Positions 47,262-56,693 of a stretch of 64,000 bases of DNA are shown here, piece after piece (position 1 is the first letter of the stretch; each line of letters begins with the position of its first letter). The notes beneath the pieces are model-generated. The model saw only the letters and a program-made list of their open reading frames with translations. It searched no databases and was not told the DNA's origin. Location of the stretch: positions 1 through 64,000 of the forward strand of contig BGKB01000219.1 of NCBI GenBank assembly GCA_003116975.1, read 5' to 3'. This stretch comes from Aurantiochytrium sp. KH105 (taxonomy: Eukaryota > Sar > Bigyra > Thraustochytrida > Thraustochytriidae). The translations under genes and the position numbers were made by a program.

Positions 47262-49754
47262 ATGGCACTTCACCAGATGGACGCGATGAGCGAAGGAACT
47301 GACTTGCGCGTTACCGTGCTGGGGTCGATCAACGCTGGCAAGTCAACGCTATTGAATGCGCTCATTGGAGCAGAGCTGCTGCCAAGTGCGGCAACGATCG
47401 AGACAGCTTGCATTGCAGAGGTGCGTCACGACGCGAGCTTGAAGCCCGGAACATTCAAGTGCTCCGCAGTGGTCGAAGAAGGCGGAGAGGCGACAGAAGT
47501 CATCTTTGGCGGGCACAAGGATGAGCGTCGTGATTCTCATGCAAAAGTGTTGGAGTGGATTCGGGACAATAACAAGGTCGAAGGCATGCCTCGTCTCACC
47601 ATTTGCACCAATCTGACGACCGCAGAGCACTACACCTCACTCGGACTCGGGGGCATCAGTTTTTTTGACGTCCCTGGCACAAACGAAACCAATGGGAAAG
47701 AGGATCGAGAGAAAGAGGTTGGCAAAGTTCTCGCACGCGCTCACTTTGTCTGCATCGTCGTGTCCAAGGACGACATCGGCGCTACCAACATGGAGGAACT
47801 TGGCGAGCTTGTTCGCAAATACACGAAGCCGTCGTGCCAGGTTGGACTCTTCATCAACAAAATGGATGATGTCGATCCGGAGGAACGCGAAAGGATCCGG
47901 ATATGCGCAGAAACAGAGAAGTACAATGAGGAGAGACGCAAGGCGCTTTTTGGACGGCATATCACCTTTTACTATACCATGGGTAAGATCGCTTTGCAGA
48001 GCGCCTGCAGAGGATGCAATCTTCTTAAATGCAAACTCGTTTATACGCATTTGAAGCTTAGCTGCCAGTTGCCCGAAGAAGACAACATGGATGGAAAAGG
48101 TCCGCTTTCTCGGAACAGCGCAGCACAAAAACTTTTCAAAGAGATCAAAGATCAGCAAGGTATCGTGGGCCCATTTGTTGCACAAAGGAACGATCTCAGC
48201 GAGGATGAGCAGACAGCCAGAGAGATGCATGATGAGATAGCTCTCGAGACAAGACAGCTCTCCGGTATTGACACGATTTGGGAAAAGCTCGTGCTCGACA
48301 TGCTTAAATCTCGAATCCAAATGGTCCGAGCCTCACTCGATATGAGCTCGGAAAGCGTGCTGCTCCACCCTGACTACGTCAACCTCGGGAATCTCGCCGA
48401 ATATGCGCCAGGTGCTGTCGAAGTACTCGCCAGACTCCTTTTGCTGCAAAGGTCTTACGACGAACTGGAGAGCTCCCTCCACAGCGCCGCTGAAAGGTAC
48501 GAGCGCGACGTAGGCCGTCATCATGAAGATTTGAATGCATTTATCATGAGGAAAGTGCCTGAAGTTGTCACTACCGTGCTTGAAGCGGAGAGCTGGAACG
48601 AGGCTCCAACTGAGACTGTCAGAGAAGTCGTAAGCTTTGCGATAGACAAGCTAGCAACGGTTGTGCGACGACGGCGCATCGAGGACCTATGCAAAGAAGT
48701 CGATGTTGGGACCCGGGAGGGGCTCCAGGCGTCTCTTGAGAACTTTATCGGCGATGCCGAGGCGCTTCAGTCACACGTGCTTGACGCGCGGTATGGAAGG
48801 AATCTGGAAAAGGCTATCTCGCAAGCCGTACGGTCAGAACCGCGCAGCTTTGTCCATATTTCGTACCGCTTTGCTGAGAATGATTGGACAGCGGACAAAA
48901 CTAATGTGGCCAAAGCTTTTCAGCCTTCTTTCTCTGCCTCCCTTCCCGAAAGTTTAGAAGATGCTCCCGTATGGTTTCCCGATTTGAAAAGAGCCATCGA
49001 GAAAGCTGCATCGTCAGTCGCTGACCGGCCAAATTTTCCACAAGAGCTGGCTGAGCTTTCTGGTGGCACTATAAAAGCTGCCTTCGATGCGGCACATGCT
49101 CTCAAGTACTTCGTGCTCAAGATATACCCTGTCATCACAGAAGCTGCCGGGTGGTACAGAACTGTGATGCAGGCACTCGACAGGTTGGGGTCGAAGTCAG
49201 CTGATCTGGACGATGTGCGCCAAGAGTTTGTTGCTTGGTGGATTGATCGCCGCGACAACTGGTTCTACACTCGCAGAAACTACCACGTCTTCCCAACAGT
49301 CGATGCGTCACTCCAAACTAGTGTGCAGCAGTCCGCTGAGAAGCATCGCTCTTCAGAAAAATGCAAGGCTGCGTTGAAAGGTGCATTAATTGGGACGGGG
49401 GTGATTGGTGTAGCTTTGGCGGGCGGTGGGCTTGTACTGGGGGCAGCAGCATTAGATTATGGTACGGCGGCCTCATTTCTCACCTTCGGCAGTGGCGGGG
49501 GTGGTTTTCTAGGATACAAAGATCGGTCCTTTAAAGTTGACGAGGATGATAAATGGTACAAGGTCGCCTTTCAGGAAAGTGGAAAAAAGTTTGAACCGCT
49601 GCTGGAGATATATCGCCGGTCGATTGAGATCTTGACGATGAAGGAAGTCACAGCCAAAGGTGTCGAGAATTATCTCAGCAGAGTGCGAAGTAATGCACGC
49701 TCCATCTACTTCCGGCCGCCATCCGAGGTTAAAGCAGCATCCAACAGGCAATAA
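47262..49754 (+). CDS. Dynamin-superfamily GTPase, bacterial-like, with C-terminal hydrophobic hairpin
   Basis: An 830-residue protein; ATG at 47262, since the codon at 47211 is GTG. The GTPase domain begins almost at the N-terminus with the P-loop GSINAGKST (21-29), a Thr-containing G2 in SAATIETACIAEV, G3 DVPGTNETN and G4 NKMDD. The rest is mostly helical with no middle-domain similarity I can see. Near residues 690-740 there is a strongly hydrophobic Gly/Ala stretch (ALIGTGVIGVALAGGGLVLGAA, then FLTFGSGGGGFLGY) that could insert into a membrane as a hairpin, as in bacterial dynamin-like and mitofusin-type proteins. A short basic C-terminus follows. The function is unknown. It does not resemble the divergent DRP neighbour beyond the GTPase motifs. 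Confidence 0.85.
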   Translation: MALHQMDAMSEGTDLRVTVLGSINAGKSTLLNALIGAELLPSAATIETACIAEVRHDASLKPGTFKCSAVVEEGGEATEVIFGGHKDERRDSHAKVLEWIRDNNKVEGMPRLTICTNLTTAEHYTSLGLGGISFFDVPGTNETNGKEDREKEVGKVLARAHFVCIVVSKDDIGATNMEELGELVRKYTKPSCQVGLFINKMDDVDPEERERIRICAETEKYNEERRKALFGRHITFYYTMGKIALQSACRGCNLLKCKLVYTHLKLSCQLPEEDNMDGKGPLSRNSAAQKLFKEIKDQQGIVGPFVAQRNDLSEDEQTAREMHDEIALETRQLSGIDTIWEKLVLDMLKSRIQMVRASLDMSSESVLLHPDYVNLGNLAEYAPGAVEVLARLLLLQRSYDELESSLHSAAERYERDVGRHHEDLNAFIMRKVPEVVTTVLEAESWNEAPTETVREVVSFAIDKLATVVRRRRIEDLCKEVDVGTREGLQASLENFIGDAEALQSHVLDARYGRNLEKAISQAVRSEPRSFVHISYRFAENDWTADKTNVAKAFQPSFSASLPESLEDAPVWFPDLKRAIEKAASSVADRPNFPQELAELSGGTIKAAFDAAHALKYFVLKIYPVITEAAGWYRTVMQALDRLGSKSADLDDVRQEFVAWWIDRRDNWFYTRRNYHVFPTVDASLQTSVQQSAEKHRSSEKCKAALKGALIGTGVIGVALAGGGLVLGAAALDYGTAASFLTFGSGGGGFLGYKDRSFKVDEDDKWYKVAFQESGKKFEPLLEIYRRSIEILTMKEVTAKGVENYLSRVRSNARSIYFRPPSEVKAASNRQ

Positions 49755-49797
49755 AATATGTTTTTATGATCATCGGACTCTGCGGTGGTTAATAGTC

Positions 49798-49841
<44 letters not shown>

Positions 49842-50216
49842 GCTTGCCTCGTCTTGAAGGAGTTGCTTGTGAACGCTACGAGAAAGGAGACCCAAAGACT
49901 TCAACGAGAAGGCCTCAATAATAATGCAGAGAGCTTTGTTTTGAGCTGGCCCTTGATGCGTCTTTGCTTGACTTTGAAGAAGCTCTTCAGCCGAATGCTA
50001 AACATCATCCCTTTCAGCCATGAATCGTGCTTCGTCGATGCGTTGCTCCAAGTCGGGGGCCTTGGTAGCAGGCCTACGGGATCGTTCACGCCTCGTTCCA
50101 TTATGATTTTCGACGAGCAAGCAAGCAAGCAAGCAAGCCCTTGGTATTCATTCATTCATACAGAGCGAGATTGGCGGGCAACGACGCGAGGCAGCCCGGC
50201 GCGAGAGCAGGCGAGG
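49755..50216. other. Intergenic, with a TC microsatellite
   Basis: About 460 bases. A TC dinucleotide array runs at about 49799-49839. The GCAAGCAAGCAAGC run near 50119-50138 is close to the ABCF ATG. The upstream frame of the ABCF gene passes through this but needs no coding interpretation. Confidence 0.65.
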
Positions 50217-52460
50217 ATGGCGTCGTTCACGATCGACGCGGCGCGCGTGGGCGAGTTGCTGGCGCGCGAGCTGGACGGCAAGCTGGACGAGGATATTGTA
50301 GAGTACCTGAGCGGGATGGTGGCAGAATGCGAGGAGCCTGGCGAGGATGGCAGCGGGCTGGAGGAGCTGCTGGCGCCGTTCTTGGAGTCGTACGGCGCCG
50401 CGGAGGACGAGGACGAAGCGGCGGCGTTGGCCAAGCGGCTGAGCGGCCTGATGCTCGAAGAAAAGATCGTGGCGTTCCAGGAGGAAAAGGACGGTGGTGC
50501 CATCGCTGCCAAGCTCAAGCTCCCCGTGCAAATGAATGGCGACGCCAGCGGCGGGAATGGCGGCGGCGAGGATGACGACACATGGGGGCTCAAGACGGTA
50601 ACGAACAAGCCAAACACCAACACGGTCGTGGACAGCATCAGCGATGCCTTGAACAGCAAAAAGAGTCTGGAGCGCATGCAAAAGCGCGCCGAAAAGGACC
50701 GCAAAAAGGAGGAGGCTCGGATCGCGCGCGAGGAAGCGGAAATGCAGCGGTCCATGGAGGCCGAGTACGACATGCCAGCGAGCCAGGGCAAGATGACCGT
50801 GAACCTGCGGAACAAATCCGAGGACGTGCTCATTGAGAATGTGAACATTTCTGTGGGCGGCGGCAAGTCGCTCCTGGAGGACGCAACGCTGCAAATTGTA
50901 AGCGGACGGCGCTACGGCCTGATCGGCCGCAATGGTGTTGGTAAATCGACGCTCTTGCGACACATTTCCAAGCGTCAGCTCGAAGGATTTCCATCGTATC
51001 TTCGCGTTGTCCATGTGGAGCAGGAGGCTGTGGCAAACGCGACGCCTGTGATTGAGGTGCTGCTCATGGCGGATGAGGAGCGACAGGCGCTGCTTACCAA
51101 GGAGAAGGAGCTCATGGCCAAGTTGGAGAGCGATTCGCTATCGACCGAGGAGGCCACCGAGGTAAATGGTCGATTGCGCAAGGTGTACGATGAGCTCGCG
51201 GCCATTGGGGCGGATTCTGCGGAAGCAGAGGCTCGATCCATCCTTGGAGGCCTTGGTTTCTCGGAAAAGATGCAAGAGGCGCCGACGAACTCTCTTTCTG
51301 GTGGCTGGCGCATGCGTGTGGCGTTGGCGACGGCGCTGTTCTTGAACCCGGACATTTTGCTGCTCGATGAGCCGACAAACCACTTGGATATTCTCAGTGT
51401 GATTTGGCTCGAGGAGTATCTCAGTACCTACCCGAAGACGCTGATCCTGGTATCGCACGATCGCAAGTTCACCAACAATGTCATTACAGATGTCATCCAT
51501 CTCGAACACCAAAAGCTCAACTATTACAAGGGCGACATCGATATCTACGAGCAGACGCGTGAGAACCAGCGGCTGCAACAGCAGCGCGAGTATGAGAGCC
51601 AGCAGGCGAAGCGCGCTCACATGCAAAAGTTTGTAGACAAGTTCAGGTACAATGCCAAGCGTGCTTCGCTTGCGCAGTCGCGCATCAAGGCATTGAACAA
51701 GATGACCTTGGTTGCCGAGGTCTTGGACGATCCCGAGTTTCAGTTTAGTTTTCCGGCGCCTCAGGGCGATCTGAACAAGGCTATTGAGGTCAAGGACGTG
51801 TCCTTTGGGTACCCGGGCAAGATTGATGAGGAGGGCAAGCAAGAGCTTCTCTTTGAGCACGTGGACTTTAGCGTTTTCACGAGCTCTCGCATTGTCATTT
51901 TGGGCGAGAACGGTTGCGGAAAGAGTACGCTCATTAAGAACATGCTCGGCGAGCTTGATCCGGTGAGTGGCTATGTGGAGCGGAACCCCAAGGCGCGCTT
52001 CGCCTTTTTCACCCAGCACCATGTCGACCAGCTTGATACCAAGAAGTCGGCGCTTGACTACATGTTGAGCACGTTTCCGGGCACCAAACCCGACGAAATG
52101 CGCCCGCACTTGGCGCAGTATGGTATCCCGGCTGACTTGGCGAACCAGCGCATCGGGACCATGTCGGGCGGTCAAAAGTCGCGCGTGGCTTTTGCCAAGA
52201 TTACCTTTACGCGTCCGCATGTGATTGTTTGTGATGAGCCTTCGAATCATCTCGATTTGGAAACGGTCGCAGCCTTGTGCATGGCCATCAACACTTTTGA
52301 GGGCGGCATTGTTTTGGTGAGCCACGATCAGTACTTGATCGAGATGGTGGCCGAGGAAATTTGGGTTGTCAAGGACCGCCGCCTCATCAACTTCAAGGGT
52401 AATCTCGACGATTACAAGCGCTGGGTCAAGGCGATGGCTGACGCAGCGCGTCAACAATAA
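50217..52460 (+). CDS. ABCF-family ATPase (GCN20/ABCF3-like)
   Basis: A 747-residue soluble twin-ABC protein without membrane segments, of the family that acts on ribosomes; GCN20 works with GCN1 in activating GCN2 on amino-acid starvation. The ATG at 50217 (AGGATGGCG) starts a helical N-domain with a Gly/Asp-rich break. The first ABC module has Walker A GRNGVGKST (about 235), signature LSGGW and Walker B ILLLDEPTNHLD. The second has GENGCGKST (about 564), MSGGQ and VIVCDEPSNHLDLE. Both have a downstream switch His (VSHDRKF, VSHDQYL). The linker is charged and helical, as in the family. Well conserved throughout, with no sign of damage. Confidence 0.95.
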   Translation: MASFTIDAARVGELLARELDGKLDEDIVEYLSGMVAECEEPGEDGSGLEELLAPFLESYGAAEDEDEAAALAKRLSGLMLEEKIVAFQEEKDGGAIAAKLKLPVQMNGDASGGNGGGEDDDTWGLKTVTNKPNTNTVVDSISDALNSKKSLERMQKRAEKDRKKEEARIAREEAEMQRSMEAEYDMPASQGKMTVNLRNKSEDVLIENVNISVGGGKSLLEDATLQIVSGRRYGLIGRNGVGKSTLLRHISKRQLEGFPSYLRVVHVEQEAVANATPVIEVLLMADEERQALLTKEKELMAKLESDSLSTEEATEVNGRLRKVYDELAAIGADSAEAEARSILGGLGFSEKMQEAPTNSLSGGWRMRVALATALFLNPDILLLDEPTNHLDILSVIWLEEYLSTYPKTLILVSHDRKFTNNVITDVIHLEHQKLNYYKGDIDIYEQTRENQRLQQQREYESQQAKRAHMQKFVDKFRYNAKRASLAQSRIKALNKMTLVAEVLDDPEFQFSFPAPQGDLNKAIEVKDVSFGYPGKIDEEGKQELLFEHVDFSVFTSSRIVILGENGCGKSTLIKNMLGELDPVSGYVERNPKARFAFFTQHHVDQLDTKKSALDYMLSTFPGTKPDEMRPHLAQYGIPADLANQRIGTMSGGQKSRVAFAKITFTRPHVIVCDEPSNHLDLETVAALCMAINTFEGGIVLVSHDQYLIEMVAEEIWVVKDRRLINFKGNLDDYKRWVKAMADAARQQ

Positions 52461-52576
52461 TCATGCGTTTGTTTTGCTTTTTGATCTGCTCCTTTCGCTG
52501 ATAGCTTGATGCATGGACTTGAATCAGCCTTGTTGTGGAAGAAAGGGGCAAAACGGACGAGGAAGTAAAGGCGCCA

Positions 52577-52756
52577 ACTGCGAAAGCCAAATGTTTTGAC
52601 GCTGCAATGCAACGCAACGCAACAATGGTGGTCATGATGTTCATGCATAAATAGACCTAAGCTATCAAAAGCGAAATTGGAGCGAAAAAAGAGTCTTCTG
52701 AGCCTCTGCGCGAGAGCGCATCTTGGATTGCTTGCTTCTAACTTTCTATTCTCTAC
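52577..52756 (+). repeat. 180-bp tandem repeat, copy 1
   Basis: Starts ACTGCGAAAGCCAAATG and ends TTTCTATTCTCTAC; the next copy begins at 52757. Six differences in 180 bases separate the two. It includes GTTCATGCATAAATAGACC. It is not a simple repeat and shows no reading frame kept in both copies. Confidence 0.9.
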
Positions 52757-52936
52757 ACTGCGAAAGCCAAATGTTTTGACGCTGCAATGCAACGCAATGC
52801 AATAATGGTGGTCATGATGTTCATGCATAAATAGACCTAAGCTATCAAAAGCGAAATTGGAGCAAAAAAAGAGTCTTCTGAGCCTCTGCGCGAGAGCGCA
52901 TCTTGGATTGCTTGTTTCAAGCTTTCTATTCTCTAC
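52757..52936 (+). repeat. 180-bp tandem repeat, copy 2
   Basis: Directly abuts copy 1 with about 97% identity (substitutions near the CAACGC run, GAGCG/GAGCA, and the last 20 bases). Unlike the 33.3-33.8 kb duplication there is no N between copies and several real differences, so this is a genomic duplication and not an assembly overlap. Confidence 0.9.
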
Positions 52937-53057
52937 TCTTCTTTACTTTTTCCCTCAAAGAATTTCATTGAACAGCACATGCGAAAGAAAGCAACCCCTC
53001 GACACGCCATGTCTTTGTACTCTATGTGCCGTTTCTTTTTTCTTTCCCTTTTTCTCT

Positions 53058-54662
53058 TTACATGACGAGACTTGAGACAGCGTCTCGTACTGCATAGGCT
53101 CGGAGACGATTACGAAGCGTCCGCATATACACAAGAAGCCACTGCTGAAAGCAGACACGTAGGAGTCGTTCGCGGTCCTCCTGCACGTGCATTCGCCACG
53201 CAAAAAAGGTCCGTCCTAGCATTTGTGTTTCGACCTGAGAGCGATCTCGGCGCTGCGCATGCGCGACGCGCCGCCAGGCTTGAAAGTTACGACGGAGACG
53301 TATTCGATCGACATGAAAGGCGCGCGCTTGCGCCCGTTGACACCTTTCTGCACGTTGCACTGCAGCGGTCTGGGCCCAGGCGCGCAAGCATTTTCTGGCG
53401 AGGCTATAAAGTCGCTTGGAGTGTGCGTATCTGCATAATTTGCCAAAGAGGACGGCGCCCGCCCATGCGCGAAAGAGTCTCAACGCGAGCTCTCGACGAC
53501 GTCGCAGCTGGCAGTTTTGCTGAAAGATGCGCCGCGCTGCCTGAAGGCGCTCCATGTATTGGATTTCGGCTTCATTGCGCAGAACTGGCTTTGGGCTAGG
53601 AGATTTCGCTGGACGTGCAGGAGAAGGCGTCGCGCGCTGTGCTTGCACGCGCTGTATTTGGAGTTGAAGTTCAGCAATGCGCTGTTTGGCAATGACAACA
53701 TTTTCCGCATTTTGTTGCTGGAAGACAATGAGACGGTCTTGTAGCCTCCTGTTAACGTCTTGCAGCTTTTTTTCGTTGGTCTGGTGACGCTGCAGAGCAT
53801 CTTCAAGCGTTACGATGCGCTGCGCAAGCACGCCATCGCTGCGACGACTCGAAGCTTGGCGATGCTCCTGCGCTCGATTCGCAATTTGTTGGGCGTAGTC
53901 TCTCCCTACGCCTGGAGTGCTTGCAGGTCTCGCCGAAGAGGGTCGGGGCACAGCGTTGCGACGCGGGAAGACCGAGCGGGCGGACTGCAAAGATAGAGGC
54001 ATCTGACTTGGCGGAGGCACGATTGGTGGTGGCGGCGGGGGCGACGGAGGCGGTGAGAGCGACCTCTGCCGACGTGGAAAAGGTGCGTCTCTCGATCTTG
54101 GCATCGTCCGATTGGTTTGACTACGTGAACGTGACCTTGAGCGCACACCTGTTGTCGGAGACGATCTCCGGTCCGTGCGTTGCGATGAGTAGGGTCTGGT
54201 GCTCAAAGGAAAGTGCTGCGAAGATGCAGGACTTTGAGGGATGGGCATTGACCTCGAGATGCCTCGGGAGGGTGAAGGGTACACATTGTCGCGGATCGGC
54301 GTCCTCGAGTTTGCACGCGGTGTCCTAAGGCGATTACGTGGCTTGCGAGGGGTGGCTTCGACAACGCCAGGGCTTGCCGCATTCTTGCCGAGGTCGCGGT
54401 CTATAAAGCGCAATTGTGCGCGAGGCGTGTCGCCGCCCTCGTGGCGACGTAAAAGTCGCAGCCTGTTGCTGCTCGGGTCCGCCGTTCCCGGACGTCTATG
54501 TCCGTGCGAAGAGGCGAGGATGGTCTCTTGGGCGTCATGGCCGATGCTAGCAGAGTCCTTGCGCGAAGGCCTGGGCGCAGTTCGTGGCGTACTGAGCTGT
54601 TTGCGGCGGTTAAAGGCTGCAGAGTACGACGACACGAGGTCGCCGTCCTCGTCATCCTCCAT
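53058..54662 (-). CDS. Sfi1-like centrin-binding repeat protein
   Basis: A 535-residue protein; the ATG at 54662 starts MEDDEDGDLVSSY, preferred over the longer frame because the extra sequence is Arg-rich leader. The N-half is low complexity with SR/SP and poly-Pro stretches (PPSPPPPPPIVPPPS). A short coiled coil follows (RIVTLEDALQRHQTNEKKLQ onward). The C-terminal 120 residues carry about five helices spaced roughly 30 apart with the Sfi1 pattern of a central Trp: LFRAWAGAV, CLRAWAQTA, NFQAWRRVA, FFAWRMHV and CFQQWLLVY. In the family, each binds one centrin, and the array forms filaments at centrosomes, basal bodies or spindle poles. Five repeats is a short array compared with yeast Sfi1. 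A basal-body role is likely in a flagellate-stage protist, but is inference. Confidence 0.75.
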   Translation of the reverse strand: MEDDEDGDLVSSYSAAFNRRKQLSTPRTAPRPSRKDSASIGHDAQETILASSHGHRRPGTADPSSNRLRLLRRHEGGDTPRAQLRFIDRDLGKNAASPGVVEATPRKPRNRLRTPRANSRTPIRDNVYPSPSRGISRSMPIPQSPASSQHFPLSTRPYSSQRTDRRSSPTTGVRSRSRSRSQTNRTMPRSRDAPFPRRQRSLSPPPSPPPPPPIVPPPSQMPLSLQSARSVFPRRNAVPRPSSARPASTPGVGRDYAQQIANRAQEHRQASSRRSDGVLAQRIVTLEDALQRHQTNEKKLQDVNRRLQDRLIVFQQQNAENVVIAKQRIAELQLQIQRVQAQRATPSPARPAKSPSPKPVLRNEAEIQYMERLQAARRIFQQNCQLRRRRELALRLFRAWAGAVLFGKLCRYAHSKRLYSLARKCLRAWAQTAAVQRAERCQRAQARAFHVDRIRLRRNFQAWRRVAHAQRRDRSQVETQMLGRTFFAWRMHVQEDRERLLRVCFQQWLLVYMRTLRNRLRAYAVRDAVSSLVM

Positions 54663-55026
54663 GCCCGTCGGTTCGCGCGGGCACGACCGGCAGTCATCCA
54701 CGACGGCCGTAATCGCGCGTGCGCGAACGCGCCGCGCCGCGCCGCGCTCGCTGTGCGCACGTTGCGTGCGCCACGCGTGTTTCTTTGTTTTTGTCTGGTC
54801 TTTACGTCGGCAGCCCACTGCTTCGAAGTCAACTCGAAGGGAAAAAACCGCCAGTGGGGTCTGATTTGGTGGGTATAGATTGGGTTCGTTAGCCAGCGCG
54901 GCGCTGGCTGTGGTCGCTGTCGCCCTTCACCATACGTACACGGCGTTGGAGGCGAAGACACAGTTTGCACTGTCAAGTTTTGCATTGAAATTGGAGAAGA
55001 AGGGGGAAAGAACGAAAAACTACTTT
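54663..55026. other. Short intergenic region
   Basis: About 360 bases between the Sfi1-like start and the 3' end of a glyoxalase gene. It is GC-rich near the left end and A-rich at the right. No gene or repeat of note is seen. Confidence 0.6.
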
Positions 55027-56235
55027 TTAGTTGACAAGCGCCTTGTGCGGCATGTCGCGCTGGATGACCTCGACCTGGTACCCGGTAGGGTCCTTGACAA
55101 AGGCAATGGTGGGAATCTTACCATCGGTGGGCTTCTTTACAAACTCGACACCGACGCGCTCGAGAACGTCGCAAAAGGAGTCAAGATCATCGACGAGAAA
55201 GGCGAGGTGTCCATAACCCTGGGGCGCGGGCTTGCCGTCAAAGGTGGTGTCGTTGCCGTTGTGGTAGACGGGCCCATCGTCATCCTCGGTGCCGTGGTTC
55301 CAGGTAAGCTCGAGGCAAGGGTCCCAGAGTTCCTTGGTGATGGCTTCTACGTTTTGGGCTTTGAGATCGTCGAGTACTTTGGTGGGCGTAGCGAGAAAGA
55401 AGAGTGAAAAGTCGCTGTGTGCGCTCTGGCGCACAAGCTGCATGCCAAAGAGGTCGCGGTAAAACGCAATGGACTTTTCCGGGTCCTTGACTCGCATCAT
55501 GGTCTGACTAAAGTTAAAAGCGTCGGCATCTTGCCCCTTGCGATGACTGGGGACGAGCTCGATCCAATATCCGTCCGGGTCGAGGGCGAAAGCAATGCCC
55601 TTCATGCGACCCTCGTCAGGGCGTTTCTTGAAGGGCACACCGTTGCTTTCGAGTTTTTCGGAGGCGGCGTAGACGTCCTTGACATTGAAGGCAATGTGCC
55701 CAAAGCCCACAGGGTCGGTGTTGCCGGCGTGATGGAGCTGGGGGCGGCCGACGTGGTCGCGCTGGTCGAGCTCACTCTCGGGAATGTCTTCGGTGCCGTG
55801 GTTGTGCGTGAGCTCAATGTACGAGAGACCCTTGCGCGAGTCCCAGAGGTACTTGTGGGCCTCGGCGGAGCCAACCGGGGGGAGGTTTGCCTTTTCGGAC
55901 TCGGGCAAGGTCGCGAGAAAGTAGAGCGAGAATTTTGCGTCGCTAAAGTGGTACTCTTGGATGAGCTCGCAGCCAAAGTGCTTTTTGTAAAAGTCGACCG
56001 AGACCTTGGGATCACGCACACGGAGCATGGCGTGCTGCCAGGTCGGGTTGAGATCTTGAAGCGTCTTGACGCTTTCGGCGTCAAAGGGGCTCGCCAGCTC
56101 GTGCATGTCCTTTTCCGGCGAGGTGGTCATGTTTCGCAGCGCAGTGCGCGTCAAGGCATCGCGGGTTGCGACGGCGCTACGTCCAGCGACTCCAAGCGCG
56201 CCCGCCGCGCGGGGCAGACGTGTGGCGAGCATCAT
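55027..56235 (-). CDS. GLO1: Glyoxalase I, two-domain, with likely mitochondrial presequence
   Basis: A 402-residue lactoylglutathione lyase, which converts the methylglyoxal-glutathione hemithioacetal to S-lactoylglutathione. The ATG at 56235 begins MMLATRLPRAAGALG, an Arg/Ala-rich, acid-free stretch of about 36 residues that looks like a mitochondrial targeting sequence; the paralogue at 57812 lacks it. Two glyoxalase domains follow in one chain. The first shows NPTWQHAMLRVRDP, YIELTHNHGTED, GFGHIAFNV and GYWIELV. The second shows FSQTMMRVKDP, LELTWNHGTED, GYGHLAFLV and YQVEVIQ. So Gln, Glu, His and Glu, the metal-ligand set, exist in both halves, as in fungal and plant two-domain enzymes. 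No defect is seen. Confidence 0.93.
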   Translation of the reverse strand: MMLATRLPRAAGALGVAGRSAVATRDALTRTALRNMTTSPEKDMHELASPFDAESVKTLQDLNPTWQHAMLRVRDPKVSVDFYKKHFGCELIQEYHFSDAKFSLYFLATLPESEKANLPPVGSAEAHKYLWDSRKGLSYIELTHNHGTEDIPESELDQRDHVGRPQLHHAGNTDPVGFGHIAFNVKDVYAASEKLESNGVPFKKRPDEGRMKGIAFALDPDGYWIELVPSHRKGQDADAFNFSQTMMRVKDPEKSIAFYRDLFGMQLVRQSAHSDFSLFFLATPTKVLDDLKAQNVEAITKELWDPCLELTWNHGTEDDDGPVYHNGNDTTFDGKPAPQGYGHLAFLVDDLDSFCDVLERVGVEFVKKPTDGKIPTIAFVKDPTGYQVEVIQRDMPHKALVN

Positions 56236-56693
56236 CGATCGTCGGCGTTACCTGCAGCTGCTGTGCTACGAGCTGGCTGGTCTGGTCAATCCGATTTCCG
56301 GATTCGTTCGGATTTGTGAACACGGGCATCCGTGCTTATCTTTGGCCTGGGCCTATTTGGCAAGCGTGTCAGTGCATCACGAACAAGAGCTTGTGACAGT
56401 GCATCCCGGACGGTCAGTGAGTCAGAGAGTCAGTCGGCGTGCCATGGCACGGCGAATGGGGCCGGAGCGTTCTCTGCCAGCCACCAGCCAGCTGAATGGA
56501 TCGTGCAATGAATGAATGAATGAATGAAAAGGGAGAAAATCATCATGGCATCATGTGACGAGAAAAAAACTTTTAATGGCGGGAGAAACGACAAAATATC
56601 CCGGAGCTGCCAGAGGTGGCACGGATGAGTAATGCTTCTTCCAATAGGAAAGCGGAGAACAAGAAAATCATCATGGATAACGATGCTGATAAA
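56236..56693. other. Intergenic, between two glyoxalase genes
   Basis: About 460 bases with a GAAT tetramer run (about 56507-56528). It contains the promoter of the presequence-bearing glyoxalase and the 3' flank of its paralogue. No gene is seen. Confidence 0.65.

Larger units (their letters stand above)
52461..53057. other. Intergenic, holding a 180-bp tandem duplication
   Basis: About 600 bases between two convergent genes. Most of it is the two-copy repeat described separately. The rest is T-rich with CTTTTT runs near 53040-53055. No gene is seen. Confidence 0.7.

Noticed and set aside
52577-52936. CRISPR-like array
   Set aside because: Only two abutting 180-bp copies with no spacers; the genome is eukaryotic.
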